DNA of 64,000 nucleotides from Subtercola boreus (GTDB taxonomy: Bacteria; Actinomycetota; Actinomycetes; Actinomycetales; Microbacteriaceae). Shown piece by piece: positions 35,404 to 44,751 of this stretch; the stretch's first letter is position 1; each line of letters opens with the position of its first letter. The DNA is taken from assembly GCF_003399635.1 (NCBI RefSeq), contig NZ_NBXB01000041.1, positions 123,858-187,857 on the forward strand, written 5' to 3'. The translations under genes were made by a program, and so were the position numbers. The notes beneath the pieces are model-generated. The model searched no databases. It worked only from the letters and a program-made list of their open reading frames with translations, and was not told the origin of the DNA.

Positions 35404-37680
35404 TCAGCCGGCCGGTGTCGACGATGGCAGCGGCGCCGGCGCGGTTGTGGAGGTCGGCGCGGGGGCGGTGCCCGCTCCCTCCGTGGAATTCGGCGAGGGC
35501 GTGGCAGTCGGCGAGGGCGTCGGGGTCGCCGTCGACGAGCCGCGGCCCGTGCCGGTGCCCGAGGAACCCGATCCGGAGCCGCGCGAGGCAGACGCGGGTA
35601 ACGGGAAGTTGCTGCCCCCGCGGGCGTCAGCGGTGTCTTTGTAGAACTCCTTCCACACGTAGAGCCGCGAGAGCCCGCTCCGCACCGTCACATCGTTGCC
35701 GCCTGTCACCGGCGTCTGCCGGATCGACACGTTGCCGGTCACATTGCCGACCCACGAGGCCGAGACGAGCTGGGTGGTTCCGCCGACCAGCCAGACATCC
35801 TTCTCGGCGTCTGTCGTGCCCGTCTTGCCGAAGTGCGGCGTTCCGTCGGCGGGGTTGGCGGTCGTGGCCGTTCCCGACTGGATCACACCCTGCATCGCGT
35901 AGAGCGCCGTCTGGGCGATCGTGGGGTCGATCGCCTGGGTGCACGTGCTCTGCGGCACCGAGACATCCGCACCGGTGGAGTCGGTGATGCTCGAGATCGC
36001 GACCGGCGTGCAAAACATGCCGTTGTTGGCGACGCCCGCGTACGCGGCCGCCATCGTCAGTGGGGAGACCTCATTGCCGCCGAGCACGGTGGCGTAGAGT
36101 CCGGTGTCCATCGCCGCGCCGTCGGCCCTGTGCATCCCGAACGCCGTGGCGATCGCGTTGATGTCGCAGAGGTCGAGCTTGGTGGCCATGTTCAGGAACG
36201 CGTTGTTCACCGAGTCCTCGAACTGCGACAGCACCGTGGCATTGCCGCCCGACTCACCCGCGTCGTTCCCCGCCGTGTAGGTGCCGCTCACGGTCCCGCC
36301 GCAGCTGTTCGTGATGTTCGAGGCCGTGAACTTCTGGTTGTTCGAGCCGTTCACGAAGTCGTTCAGCGACCGGCCGCTCTTCAGCCAGTCCATCAGCACG
36401 AACAGTTTGCTCGTCGACCCGTTCTGGAACCCGGCCGAACCACCGTAGGCGGCATCCGTGCTGTAGTTGATGGCCGTGTTCGTGGCCGGATCCGCCGACG
36501 GATCCTGACTGTACGTCTTGTTCTGGGCCATCGCCACGATCTTGCCCGTGCCGGGCTGCACCGTGACGAACGCCCCGCCGATGTCGACGCTCGACATGGA
36601 GGAGGGCACGTAGTCGGTCACCGCCTGGTTCGCCGCAGCCTGCAGGGACGGGTCGAGGGTCGTGACAATCGTGTAGCCGCCCCGATTGAGGGCGTTCGCC
36701 CGGTCATCCGCCGTCGCACCGAAGGTCGTGTCGTTCAGGATGATGTCCTTCACGTAGTCGCAGAAGAAACCCGCGCCGGCTGCGGCCGTCTGGCAGCCCG
36801 TCGACGACTCGGTGATGTTCGGGGTGACAGGCGTCGCGACCGCCTCGTCATACTGCGCCTGGGTGATTGCCTTCTCTTTGAGCATCGAGGCGAGCACGTC
36901 TTCGTTCCGCCGGGCGGTGTTGGCCGCGATGTTGTCGGGCACGTCGATGCGGAGCGCCTCTGGCGCGTTCACCATGGCCGCGAGACTCGCTGCCTGGGCC
37001 AGCGTGAGCGCGTTCGCATCGACCCCGAAGTAGTACCGTGACGCAGCTTGGATCCCATACACCCGCCCGCCGAACAGCGCGATGTTCATGTACCCGAGCA
37101 GGATGTCGTCTTTGCTGTACTCCTTCTCGAGGCCGATCGAGAGCTTCAGTTCCTTGAGCTTGCGGTCGGCGGTCGTGGCCGTCGCGTCTGCGTAGGCAGC
37201 GGCCTCGGCCGTCGGGTCGCTGATCGCCTCTGCCCGTTGCACAAGGATGTTCTTCACGTACTGCTGCGAGATCGTCGACGCACCCGACTCGACACCGCCC
37301 GACACGGTGTTCGAGATGAACGCGCGGACGGTGGACTGCACATCCATGCCGCCGTGCACGTAGAACCGTGGATCCTCGGTCGAGACGATCGCGTCCTTGA
37401 AGTTCTGCGAGATGTCGTTCCAGCCCACCTCCTGGCGGTTCTGGTCGTAGAACGAGGCCAGGAGGGTGCGATTGCCGGCAGCGTCCTGCGCGTAGATGCT
37501 CGACGTCTGCGAGAGGGTGTCGGGCTTGATGTAGTCGGGGAGATCGTCGAACGCCTCGAGCGAGGAGCCCACCGCGATACCGCCCAGGGCAACCGCCGGA
37601 GTGAACATCGCCGTCACCAGCACGCCGGCCAGCGCACTCGCGACCACCAACCCCACCACTGCTCGCACCCTGCCGACCAC
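35404..37680 (-). CDS. Class A penicillin-binding protein (glycosyltransferase/transpeptidase)
   Basis: The 758-residue bifunctional peptidoglycan synthase has an N-terminal membrane anchor (VRAVVGLVVASALAGVLVTAMF). The GT51 glycosyltransferase follows, with catalytic Glu102 in IVSTEDPRFYVHGGMD and ASTISQQYVKN. The transpeptidase has the SxxK nucleophile in NGSTSKLF (Ser422), SVNN and HFGKTGTTD. Domain order and length are typical. The C-terminal 80 residues are Ser/Thr/Pro/Gly-rich, likely wall-spanning and disordered. The GTG start at 37680 is chosen for its GAGGGAGG site; the longer upstream frame has no such support. It stands alone between regulator genes. Confidence 0.94.
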   Translation of the reverse strand: MVGRVRAVVGLVVASALAGVLVTAMFTPAVALGGIAVGSSLEAFDDLPDYIKPDTLSQTSSIYAQDAAGNRTLLASFYDQNRQEVGWNDISQNFKDAIVSTEDPRFYVHGGMDVQSTVRAFISNTVSGGVESGASTISQQYVKNILVQRAEAISDPTAEAAAYADATATTADRKLKELKLSIGLEKEYSKDDILLGYMNIALFGGRVYGIQAASRYYFGVDANALTLAQAASLAAMVNAPEALRIDVPDNIAANTARRNEDVLASMLKEKAITQAQYDEAVATPVTPNITESSTGCQTAAAGAGFFCDYVKDIILNDTTFGATADDRANALNRGGYTIVTTLDPSLQAAANQAVTDYVPSSMSSVDIGGAFVTVQPGTGKIVAMAQNKTYSQDPSADPATNTAINYSTDAAYGGSAGFQNGSTSKLFVLMDWLKSGRSLNDFVNGSNNQKFTASNITNSCGGTVSGTYTAGNDAGESGGNATVLSQFEDSVNNAFLNMATKLDLCDINAIATAFGMHRADGAAMDTGLYATVLGGNEVSPLTMAAAYAGVANNGMFCTPVAISSITDSTGADVSVPQSTCTQAIDPTIAQTALYAMQGVIQSGTATTANPADGTPHFGKTGTTDAEKDVWLVGGTTQLVSASWVGNVTGNVSIRQTPVTGGNDVTVRSGLSRLYVWKEFYKDTADARGGSNFPLPASASRGSGSGSSGTGTGRGSSTATPTPSPTATPSPNSTEGAGTAPAPTSTTAPAPLPSSTPAG

Positions 37681-37825
37681 GTGACCTCCCTCTGCCCCGC
37701 CGCGTCGGCCGGGCCACGACAGCGTAGGTCGGCTACCTGTCGAATCATGATGAGGAGGCTGCAATTTCGCCGCGAACCTCAGGCACGCACGGACGTCTCG
37801 CCTTCGTGCGCTCTCAGATGAGCGC

Positions 37826-38299
37826 TCAGGGGGCACCGTTCGGCGGGTACTCGTTGAACCGCTCGAGGAGGCGTGCGAACGTCGCCAGCTCATCGCCACT
37901 CCACGTCTCGAAACGCACCGCATAGTCGAGGGTCACCAATCGGCGGACGGCTGCGAGCCGCTCCTCGGCGAGCGGTGTCGTGACGAGGTAGCTCGACCGG
38001 CCATCCGTCGGATCGGGCCTCGTCGCGAGCAGCCCGAGCGACCGGAGTGCGCTCAGCTGCCGACTGACGGCGCTCTTGTCGAGACCGGTCGCGGCGATGA
38101 TGGAGCTCGCCTGCGACGGGCCGCACTGGGCGATGTGGCGAAGGATCGAGAACCCGGTGGGCTGCAGCTCCGGATGCACCTCCGCCGAGTACCGCCGGAT
38201 CACGTGCCTCGCCGAACGGAAGAGCTGCGCGATGCCCGACTCGATGTCGAGCACGACACTCTGGTCTGAACGGCTGGCCGGAGCATCCTGTGGCGACAT
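37826..38299 (-). CDS. MarR-family transcriptional regulator
   Basis: The 157-residue protein has MarR winged-helix features: GFSILRHIAQCGPSQASSIIAATGLDKSAVSRQLSALRSLGLLATRPDPTDGRSSYLV across residues 50-110, with the Asp-x-Arg wing tip. It is divergent from an aldo/keto reductase, 60 bases away, and likely controls that gene. The intergenic GAAGCTTC palindrome is a possible operator. The ATG at 38299 has a weak AGG site; longer in-frame starts run into the neighbouring gene. Confidence 0.9.
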   Translation of the reverse strand: MSPQDAPASRSDQSVVLDIESGIAQLFRSARHVIRRYSAEVHPELQPTGFSILRHIAQCGPSQASSIIAATGLDKSAVSRQLSALRSLGLLATRPDPTDGRSSYLVTTPLAEERLAAVRRLVTLDYAVRFETWSGDELATFARLLERFNEYPPNGAP

Positions 38300-38359
38300 A
38301 CGCCTGAGGGTAGCGACTGAAGCTTCGGCGTAGCCTTGGAGCACCTCGAAAGGATAACC

Positions 38360-39304
38360 ATGACCCGTATCGGTTCCAGCGACCTCGACGTCTTTCCCCT
38401 CTCCCTCGGCGGCAATGTGTTCGGCTGGACGGCCGACCGGAACGCCTCCTTCGACATCCTCGACGCCTACACCGCGGCGGGCGGCGACTTCATCGACACG
38501 GCCGACTTCTACTCGGCGTTCGCGCCGGGCAACCACGGCGGTGAATCCGAGACGATCATCGGCGAGTGGATGACCGCCCGCGGCAACCGTTCCCAGGTCG
38601 TTGTGGCAACGAAGGTCAGCCGCCACCCCGACTTCATGGGCCTCGCCGGAGCGAACATCCTCGCCGCCGCCGATGCCTCGCTCGGCCGGCTGCAGACCGA
38701 CGTCATCGACCTGTACTTCGCGCACTTCGACGACGAGGAGACCCCCCTCGAAGAGACCGCAGGGGCCTTCGATGAACTCGTGAAGGCCGGCAAGGTGCGC
38801 TACATCGCGCTCTCGAACTACTCGCCCGAGCGCATCGAGGAGTACTTCGCGGTTGCGCGCGCGAACGGTTTCGTGCTGCCCGTGGCGCTGCAGCCGCACT
38901 ACAACCTGGTGCACCGCAACGACTTCGAAGAGACCCTGGCGCCGATCGCCGAGCGGGAGAACCTCGGCGTCGTACCGTATTTCTCTCTTGCCAGCGGCTT
39001 CCTCACCGGAAAGTACCGTTCGAAAGACGACCTCGGCGACTCACCGCGCGCGTCGGGCGCTGCGAAGTTCGTCACGCCGCAGGGCCTCGCCATCATCGAC
39101 GCTCTCGACGAGATCGGCCGGGCCCACGGCGTGAGCATCACGACCACCGCTCTCGCCTGGTTGCTCGCCAAGCCCACCGTCGTCGCTCCCATCGCGAGCG
39201 CCTCGAAGCTCTCGCAGGTCGCCGACCTCGTCGCGGTCGCGAACGTCACCCTCGCCCCCGACGAGGTGGCCACGCTCGACGCCGTCAGCGCCTGGAACGG
39301 CTAA
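38360..39304 (+). CDS. Aldo/keto reductase
   Basis: The 314-residue TIM-barrel NADPH oxidoreductase shows the catalytic tetrad: Asp and Tyr in FIDTADFYSAF, Lys in VVVATKVSRHPDF and His in DLYFAHFDDEE. The cofactor end reads VAPIASASKLSQVADL. It resembles the YajO/general stress Gsp69 subgroup that reduces aldehydes and ketones. The ATG at 38360 follows AAAGGA; an earlier in-frame ATG at 38336 lacks a site. It converges with the SorC-type regulator, and the two stop codons overlap by four bases (TAA inside CTAA). Confidence 0.93.
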   Translation: MTRIGSSDLDVFPLSLGGNVFGWTADRNASFDILDAYTAAGGDFIDTADFYSAFAPGNHGGESETIIGEWMTARGNRSQVVVATKVSRHPDFMGLAGANILAAADASLGRLQTDVIDLYFAHFDDEETPLEETAGAFDELVKAGKVRYIALSNYSPERIEEYFAVARANGFVLPVALQPHYNLVHRNDFEETLAPIAERENLGVVPYFSLASGFLTGKYRSKDDLGDSPRASGAAKFVTPQGLAIIDALDEIGRAHGVSITTTALAWLLAKPTVVAPIASASKLSQVADLVAVANVTLAPDEVATLDAVSAWNG

Positions 39305-40278
39305 TCATCCAGCAGGCCGTGCACCGTTGCCTCGTCGACGATCAGGTCGGTGATCAGGTGCGCGGCCAGCGCGCCGCGGAGGGCGGGCATCCGGGACTTG
39401 CCGGAGACGACGCACACGCGCCGTGACACCCGGGCCAGCTGGTCCAGCGGCGGCCCGCTCGACCGGAGGTTCATCGGCACGTCGGCGCTCGATCCGTCGG
39501 CGCGGTAGAACACCGTTGCCACATCGCCGACGACATGTGACGCGTTCAGACTCTGGAAGTCCTGCTCGTCGAGGTAACCGCTCGTGTACACGTGACCCGG
39601 AACGTCTGACAGCGGGGTGCCGAGGCCGAAGAGCGCGACATCCATCCGCTTCTGGATGTCAAGCACCCGCCGGATGCTGCGCTCCCGCCAGAGCACCTGC
39701 TTCGTCGCCGGGTCGTCGAAGAACGCCGGCACCGGGAACTGCTGAACGTAGGCGCCGTAGGCCGCCCCGAACCTCGACATGATCTCACTCGTATACACGA
39801 TGCCTGTCGTCCGCGTGTTCGCGGCACCGTTCAGCTGCACGATCTGCGAATTGTGGGTGACCTTCGGCTGCAGGTGGCGGCTGACCGCACTCATCGTGCT
39901 GCCCCAGGCGATGCCCATCGTCATGTTGGAGTCGAAGTACTGGTTCAGGATGCGCGCCGCTGACATCCCCACCCGCTCGAGCCGGTCGACTTCGTTGGCC
40001 GAATCGGGCACCGGAACGACGTGCACCGTGACGTGGTGCTTGTCCTGGATGCGCTGCAGCGCCGTCGAGATGCGTTCGGCCGGCGTCTTCACCTGGATCT
40101 CCACCAGCCCCGCCTCGCGGGCGTAACTGATCAGGCGCGACACCGACGAACGGGAGGTGTGGAGCTCCGCTGCGATGGCCTCCATCGTCAGATCCTGCAT
40201 GTAATAGAGATGAGCGGCGCGAAGAGCGTCACGCACCCGTTCGCTGGGTGCCGGATGCTCGGCCACTGGTGCTCTCAT
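39301..40278 (-). CDS. SorC/DeoR-family sugar-binding transcriptional regulator of the glycerol genes
   Basis: The 325-residue protein has an N-terminal helix-turn-helix (DLTMEAIAAELHTSRSSVSRLISYAREAGLV, about residues 28-60). A SorC C-terminal effector domain follows, with MTMGIAWGSTMSAVSRHL, NGAANTRTTGIVYTSEIMSRF and GLGTPLSD, which binds phosphorylated sugars. It is divergent from glpD-glpF-glpK, so glycerol-3-phosphate or a related phosphate ester is the likely effector. The ATG at 40278 follows GGGAGGG. A perfect palindrome is next to the start, and a matching one lies upstream of glpF. Confidence 0.93.
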   Translation of the reverse strand: MRAPVAEHPAPSERVRDALRAAHLYYMQDLTMEAIAAELHTSRSSVSRLISYAREAGLVEIQVKTPAERISTALQRIQDKHHVTVHVVPVPDSANEVDRLERVGMSAARILNQYFDSNMTMGIAWGSTMSAVSRHLQPKVTHNSQIVQLNGAANTRTTGIVYTSEIMSRFGAAYGAYVQQFPVPAFFDDPATKQVLWRERSIRRVLDIQKRMDVALFGLGTPLSDVPGHVYTSGYLDEQDFQSLNASHVVGDVATVFYRADGSSADVPMNLRSSGPPLDQLARVSRRVCVVSGKSRMPALRGALAAHLITDLIVDEATVHGLLDD

Positions 40279-40296
40279 CGTGAGCCCTCCCTTGGT

Positions 40297-40312
40297 TTGC
40301 ACAGATGTGCAA
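40297..40312. promoter_or_regulatory. SorC-type operator between the regulator and glpD
   Basis: TTGCACA-GA-TGTGCAA is a perfect 7-2-7 palindrome 18 bases upstream of the regulator start. Its core TGCAC-AGAT-GTGCA recurs as TGCAC-GGAT-GTGCA upstream of glpF. A shorter related palindrome, TTGCGCGGGTGCAA, lies at 40364-40377 close to glpD. Confidence 0.75.
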
Positions 40313-40406
40313 CTACCTTGACCATTCGTGTCACAGTTCTCATTATGTATTGAGTCACACGGATTGCGCGGGTGCAACCTGGGACTTACACGAAGGCGAG
40401 TGAACA

Positions 40407-42182
40407 GTGACTGACAACACCTCTGAAACCGCAGCGACCACCGGGCTCCGCAGCGACGTTCAGGCAATCCTCGACCGCCCCTCGGCTCAGGTCCTGGTCA
40501 TCGGCGGCGGCATCAACGGCGTCGGCACGTTCCGCGATCTGGCGCTGCAGGGCATCGACGTCGTGCTCATCGAGCGCGGCGACTACATCTCCGGTGCATC
40601 GGCAGCGTCCAGCCACATGATCCACGGTGGCGTGCGTTACCTCGAGAACGGCGAGTTCCGGCTCGTGCGCGAATCGGTGCAGGAACGCAACAGGCTACTG
40701 CGCCTCGCGCCCCACTACGTGAAGCCGCTTCCCACGACCATCCCGATCTTCTCCACCTTCTCGGGCATCCTCTCCGCTCCCCTCCGGCTGCTGACCCACA
40801 AGCCGGGCGGCAAGACGAAGGAGCGCGGCGCGCTGCTCATCAAGCTGGGCCTGACCGGCTACGACTCCTTCTCGCGCGACGGCGGCACCGTGCCCCGCCA
40901 CGAGTTCAAGGGTCACAAGAAGACCATGCAGAAGTTCCCGAAGCTGCGGGACACGGTCAAGTACAGTGCGCGCTATTACGACGCGGCGGTCGAGAACCCC
41001 GAGCGTCTCGCCCTGGACATCGTCGGCGACGGCATCGTGGCCGGCAAGGGCAAGGCTCGCCAGGCCAACTACGTCGAGGCGATCGGATCCTCAGCCGAAG
41101 GCGTGGTGCTCCGCGACACCGTCAGCGGTACCGAGTTCACCGTCAAGGCGGATGTCGTGGTCAACACCTCCGGCCCCTGGACCGACCTCACCAACGCCTC
41201 CCTCGGCAAGACCACCAGCTTCATGGGCGGCACCAAGGGCTCACACATCGTTCTGGACAACCCCGAACTCTACGATGCCTGCGCCGGGGGCGAGATGTTC
41301 TTCGAGAACAACGACGGCCGCATCGTGCTGATCTACCCGCTGAACGGCCGCGTGCTCGTCGGTACCACCGACATCGATGCCGACCCGTCGAAGCCCGCGG
41401 TCTGCACCGAAGAGGAGGTCGACTACTTCTTCGAGTTGGTCTCGCACGTTTTCCCAACCATCGAGATCGATCGTTCGCAGATCGTCTTCCGGTACTCGGG
41501 CATCCGCCCCCTGCCGAAGCACGACGACACCGCCCCCGGCTTCGTCTCCCGCGACTATCGCATCGAGCAGACCGTGTTCGCCGGCGACAAGAAGACGCCA
41601 ATGCTGAGCCTGGTCGGCGGCAAGTGGACCACCTGGCGAGCCCTCGCCGAGCACCTCACCAACGAGACGCTCGCGCTGCTGAAGAAGACCCGGACGGTCA
41701 GCACCGAGAACCTGCAGATCGGCGGTGGAGTCGACTTCCCGACCACAGATTCGGGTGTCCGCTCCTGGGTCACGGCGCACGCCGACGGCCTGACGCCGGC
41801 CCGCACCACCCAGTTGCTGAAGCGCTACGGCACCAAGGCGACGGAACTGATCGCGGCCATCAAGGCGTCGAGCGACGACAAGCCGCTCATCTCGCTGCCC
41901 GAGTACAGCTCGGCTGAACTCGACTACCTCATCGGCTCCGAGTACGTCGTGCACCTGACCGACGTGGTTCTCCGACGCACCATCGTCGCGTTCGTCGGCG
42001 GGTTGACCCAGCCCGTGTTCGACGAGCTCAGCGAGATCGTCGGCGCGAAGCTCGGCTGGTCGGCGGAGCAGCTGGCCGACGAGCGGAAGCTCGCCGCGGA
42101 GAACCTCTCGTTCTTCCACGGCCTGACGCTCGACGCTGCGGTTCCCGCCAGCGTCGCCGAAACGGTCACGGCCGCGAAGTAG
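40407..42182 (+). CDS. glpD: Glycerol-3-phosphate dehydrogenase
   Basis: The 591-residue FAD enzyme oxidises glycerol-3-phosphate to dihydroxyacetone phosphate at the membrane, passing electrons to quinone. The FAD fold is VLVIGGGINGVGTFRDLALQG; GASAASSHMIHGGVRYLENGEFRLV follows. VLVGTTDIDAD and the C-terminal DAO_C region with HLTDVVLRRT are family-typical. The GTG start at 40407 has GAAGG about ten bases upstream. It is the first glp gene. A strong hairpin follows its stop, and glpF has its own operator, so glpD and glpFK may be partly separate transcripts. Confidence 0.96.
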   Translation: MTDNTSETAATTGLRSDVQAILDRPSAQVLVIGGGINGVGTFRDLALQGIDVVLIERGDYISGASAASSHMIHGGVRYLENGEFRLVRESVQERNRLLRLAPHYVKPLPTTIPIFSTFSGILSAPLRLLTHKPGGKTKERGALLIKLGLTGYDSFSRDGGTVPRHEFKGHKKTMQKFPKLRDTVKYSARYYDAAVENPERLALDIVGDGIVAGKGKARQANYVEAIGSSAEGVVLRDTVSGTEFTVKADVVVNTSGPWTDLTNASLGKTTSFMGGTKGSHIVLDNPELYDACAGGEMFFENNDGRIVLIYPLNGRVLVGTTDIDADPSKPAVCTEEEVDYFFELVSHVFPTIEIDRSQIVFRYSGIRPLPKHDDTAPGFVSRDYRIEQTVFAGDKKTPMLSLVGGKWTTWRALAEHLTNETLALLKKTRTVSTENLQIGGGVDFPTTDSGVRSWVTAHADGLTPARTTQLLKRYGTKATELIAAIKASSDDKPLISLPEYSSAELDYLIGSEYVVHLTDVVLRRTIVAFVGGLTQPVFDELSEIVGAKLGWSAEQLADERKLAAENLSFFHGLTLDAAVPASVAETVTAAK

Positions 42183-42215
42183 TGCCGCTAGCCGCCTCCC
42201 GGCGGCCAGCGGCAC
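42182..42215 (+). terminator. Hairpin between glpD and glpF
   Basis: GTGCCGCT-A-GCCGCC (42182-42196) pairs with GGCGGC-C-AGCGGCAC (42201-42215): 14 pairs with one mismatch around a TCCC loop. It starts at the last base of the glpD stop codon. There is no T-tract, so it may terminate partly or protect the glpD mRNA end. Confidence 0.65.
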
Positions 42216-42225
42216 AGCACGGAAT

Positions 42226-42243
42226 TATGCACGGATGTGCATA
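42226..42243. promoter_or_regulatory. SorC-type operator upstream of glpF
   Basis: TATGCAC-GGAT-GTGCATA shares the TGCAC-RGAT-GTGCA core with the palindrome beside the regulator gene at 40297-40312. It lies about 115 bases before the glpF start, which indicates a second regulated promoter for glpFK. Confidence 0.75.
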
Positions 42244-42356
42244 CGAAACGTCTTGTTCACGAGATGCGGTCGGCGCTAAGTTTCAATCGGCTCCGATACG
42301 CGCCTCGCGCTCGAGGCACACACAACGTGGCGAAGTCGCCCAAAAGAAAGGTCAAC

Positions 42357-43124
42357 GTGGATCATCTCGGTACAGATTTCCTCTCGGAGCTGGTGGGTAC
42401 TGCCCTCCTCGTGCTCCTCGGCACTGGCGTCGTCGCCAACGTCGCCCTCACGAAGTCGAAGGGCTTCAACGGGGGCACCCTGATGGTCAACTTCGGCTGG
42501 GGCCTCGCGGTCTTCGCCGGTGTCATCGTCTCCTACGCGTCCGGAGCCCACCTGAACCCGGCTGTGACCCTGGGCCTGTGGGCGAACGGCGCCACCCACT
42601 TCGGTGGCGCGACCACTCAGGTCGACGTGAACGCGCTGTCGATCCTCGCCTACATCGCCGCCCAGCTCATAGGTGCGATCATCGGTGCGGTCTTCACGTG
42701 GCTCGCCTACAAGCAGCACTTCGACGAAGAGCCTGAGCCCGCCAACAAGCTGGGCGTGTTCTCGACCGGTCCGTCGATCCGTTCCTACGGCTGGAACCTC
42801 GTTACCGAGATCATCGGCACCTTCGTGCTCGTCTTCGTCGTCATCGGCTTCTCCCGCAACAGCGGTGGCGGCGGACTCGACGCTCTCGGAGCCCTGCCTG
42901 TCGCCCTGCTCGTGATCGGCATCGGCGCCTCCCTCGGTGGCCCGACCGGCTACGCCATCAACCCGGCCCGTGACCTCGGCCCCCGCATCGCGCACTTCAT
43001 CCTGCCGATCAAGGGCAAGGGCAGTTCCGACTGGTCGTACTCGTGGGTTCCCGTTGTGGGCCCGATCATCGGTGGCATCCTGGCCGGCCTGCTGGCCATC
43101 CCGCTGCTGCCGATCCTGACCTGA
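42357..43124 (+). CDS. glpF: Glycerol uptake facilitator (aquaglyceroporin)
   Basis: The 255-residue MIP channel has six helices and two NPA loops: ASGAHLNPAVTLG and YAINPARDLGPR. The Asp after the second NPA-Arg marks glycerol facilitators as opposed to aquaporins. It lets glycerol cross the cytoplasmic membrane for phosphorylation by GlpK. The GTG at 42357 is preceded by AAAGG. An upstream in-frame GTG at 42327 would add a basic leader but lacks a site. glpK follows after 37 bases. Confidence 0.95.
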   Translation: MDHLGTDFLSELVGTALLVLLGTGVVANVALTKSKGFNGGTLMVNFGWGLAVFAGVIVSYASGAHLNPAVTLGLWANGATHFGGATTQVDVNALSILAYIAAQLIGAIIGAVFTWLAYKQHFDEEPEPANKLGVFSTGPSIRSYGWNLVTEIIGTFVLVFVVIGFSRNSGGGGLDALGALPVALLVIGIGASLGGPTGYAINPARDLGPRIAHFILPIKGKGSSDWSYSWVPVVGPIIGGILAGLLAIPLLPILT

Positions 43125-43161
43125 CGCTTTCCAGACCTACGAAACTACAAAGGAGTAACGA

Positions 43162-44682
43162 ATGAGCGAGCAGTACGTCATCGCCATCGACCAGGGAACC
43201 ACCTCGTCGCGCGCCATCATCTTCAACCATGAAGGCGGAATCGTCTCGACGGGCCAGAAGGAGCATGAGCAGATCTTCCCGAAGGCGGGCTGGGTCGAGC
43301 ACAACCCGAAGGAGATCTGGGACAACGTCCGCGAGGTCATCGGCCAGGCCCTCTCGAAGGCCAACCTGACCCGTCACGACATCGTGTCGATCGGTATCAC
43401 CAACCAGCGCGAGACCGCTGTGGTGTGGGACAAGAACACCGGCGAGCCCGTGTACAATGCCATCGTCTGGCAGGACACCCGCACGCAGTCGATCGTCGAC
43501 CGCCTCGCCGGCTCCGACGGCGTCGAGAAGTACAAGGACATCGTCGGCCTCCCGCTCTCGACGTACTTCGCGGGCACGAAGATCGTCTGGATCCTCGAGA
43601 ATGTCGACGGAGCCCGTGAGCGTGCCGAAGCCGGCGACCTCATCTTCGGCACGACCGACACCTGGGTGCTCTGGAACCTCACGGGCGGCGTCAACGGCGG
43701 CGTGCACGTCACCGACGTCACCAACGCCTCCCGCACGATGTTCCTCGATCTCAAGACGCTCGAATGGCGCGACGACATCCTCGCCGACTTCGGTGTGCCG
43801 AAGTCCATGCTGCCGACGGTCAAGAGCTCCTCCGAGGTCTACGGCACGGCCAGTGACAACTCGCTGCTCCGCGAGGTGCCCATCGCGGGCATCCTCGGCG
43901 ACCAGCAAGCTGCCACGTTCGGCCAGGCCGCCTACGACAAGGGTGAGGCGAAGAACACCTACGGCACCGGCAACTTCATCATCTTCAACACCGACACCGA
44001 GATCGTGAAGAGCGAGAACGGCCTGCTGACGACGATCGGTTACAAGCTGGGCGACGGCGAGACGCACTACGCCCTTGAGGGCTCGATCGCTGTCACCGGT
44101 TCGCTCGTGCAGTGGCTGCGCGACAACCTCGGGATCATCAGCTCGGCCCCTGAAGTCGAGACGCTGGCGAAGACGGTCGACGACAACGGTGGCGCATACT
44201 TCGTGCCCGCGTTCTCGGGCCTGTTCGCGCCGTACTGGCGGTCGGATGCCCGTGGTGCCCTCGTGGGTCTCACACGGTACGTCAACAAGGGCCACATCGC
44301 CCGGGCCGCGCTCGAAGCGATCGCGTTCCAGACCAAAGAGGTCATCGACGCGGTCAACGCCGACTCCGGCGTTCCGCTGACCGAGCTCAAGGTCGACGGC
44401 GGTGCCACGACGAACGACACCCTGCTGCAGTTCCAGGCCGACATCCTCGGCGTGCCCGTCGTGCGCCCGGTCGTCGCCGAGACGACCGCTCTCGGTGCCG
44501 CCTACGCGGCCGGCCTCGCGACCGGCTTCTGGGCCAACCTCGACGACCTCCGTGCCAACTGGCTCGAAGACAAGCGCTGGGAGCCCAACATGGACGAGGA
44601 CGAGCGCGCTCGCCTCTACCGCAACTGGAAGAAGGCCGTCACGAAGTCGATGGACTGGGTAGACGAAGACGTCCGCGAGTAG
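43162..44682 (+). CDS. glpK: Glycerol kinase
   Basis: The 506-residue FGGY kinase phosphorylates glycerol to glycerol-3-phosphate with ATP. The start [17 protein letters not shown] is the ATP-binding opening; [21 protein letters not shown] and the FGGY signature [21 protein letters not shown] with the later [18 protein letters not shown] are all present. Length matches the family. An AAGGAG site precedes the ATG. It ends the glp cluster and is followed by a strong rho-independent terminator. Confidence 0.97.
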   Translation: MSEQYVIAIDQGTTSSRAIIFNHEGGIVSTGQKEHEQIFPKAGWVEHNPKEIWDNVREVIGQALSKANLTRHDIVSIGITNQRETAVVWDKNTGEPVYNAIVWQDTRTQSIVDRLAGSDGVEKYKDIVGLPLSTYFAGTKIVWILENVDGARERAEAGDLIFGTTDTWVLWNLTGGVNGGVHVTDVTNASRTMFLDLKTLEWRDDILADFGVPKSMLPTVKSSSEVYGTASDNSLLREVPIAGILGDQQAATFGQAAYDKGEAKNTYGTGNFIIFNTDTEIVKSENGLLTTIGYKLGDGETHYALEGSIAVTGSLVQWLRDNLGIISSAPEVETLAKTVDDNGGAYFVPAFSGLFAPYWRSDARGALVGLTRYVNKGHIARAALEAIAFQTKEVIDAVNADSGVPLTELKVDGGATTNDTLLQFQADILGVPVVRPVVAETTALGAAYAAGLATGFWANLDDLRANWLEDKRWEPNMDEDERARLYRNWKKAVTKSMDWVDEDVRE

Positions 44683-44694
44683 ATTCGCGAACAG

Positions 44695-44737
44695 CAGTGG
44701 GGCGGGTCATCTCTGATGGCCCGCCCCACTTTTTGTT
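44695..44737 (+). terminator. Rho-independent terminator after glpK
   Basis: AGTGGGGCGGG pairs with CCCGCCCCACT (inner CAT/GATG pairs also form) and is followed by TTTTTGTTT. It sits 13 bases after the glpK stop and also faces the end of the convergent surface-protein gene. Confidence 0.92.
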
Positions 44738-44751
44738 TCACGGCGCAAACC

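Noticed and set aside
37681..37923. N-terminal 81-residue extension of the penicillin-binding protein
   Set aside because: GTG at 37680 has a strong ribosome site and is followed at once by the membrane anchor; the upstream frame overlaps the MarR gene.
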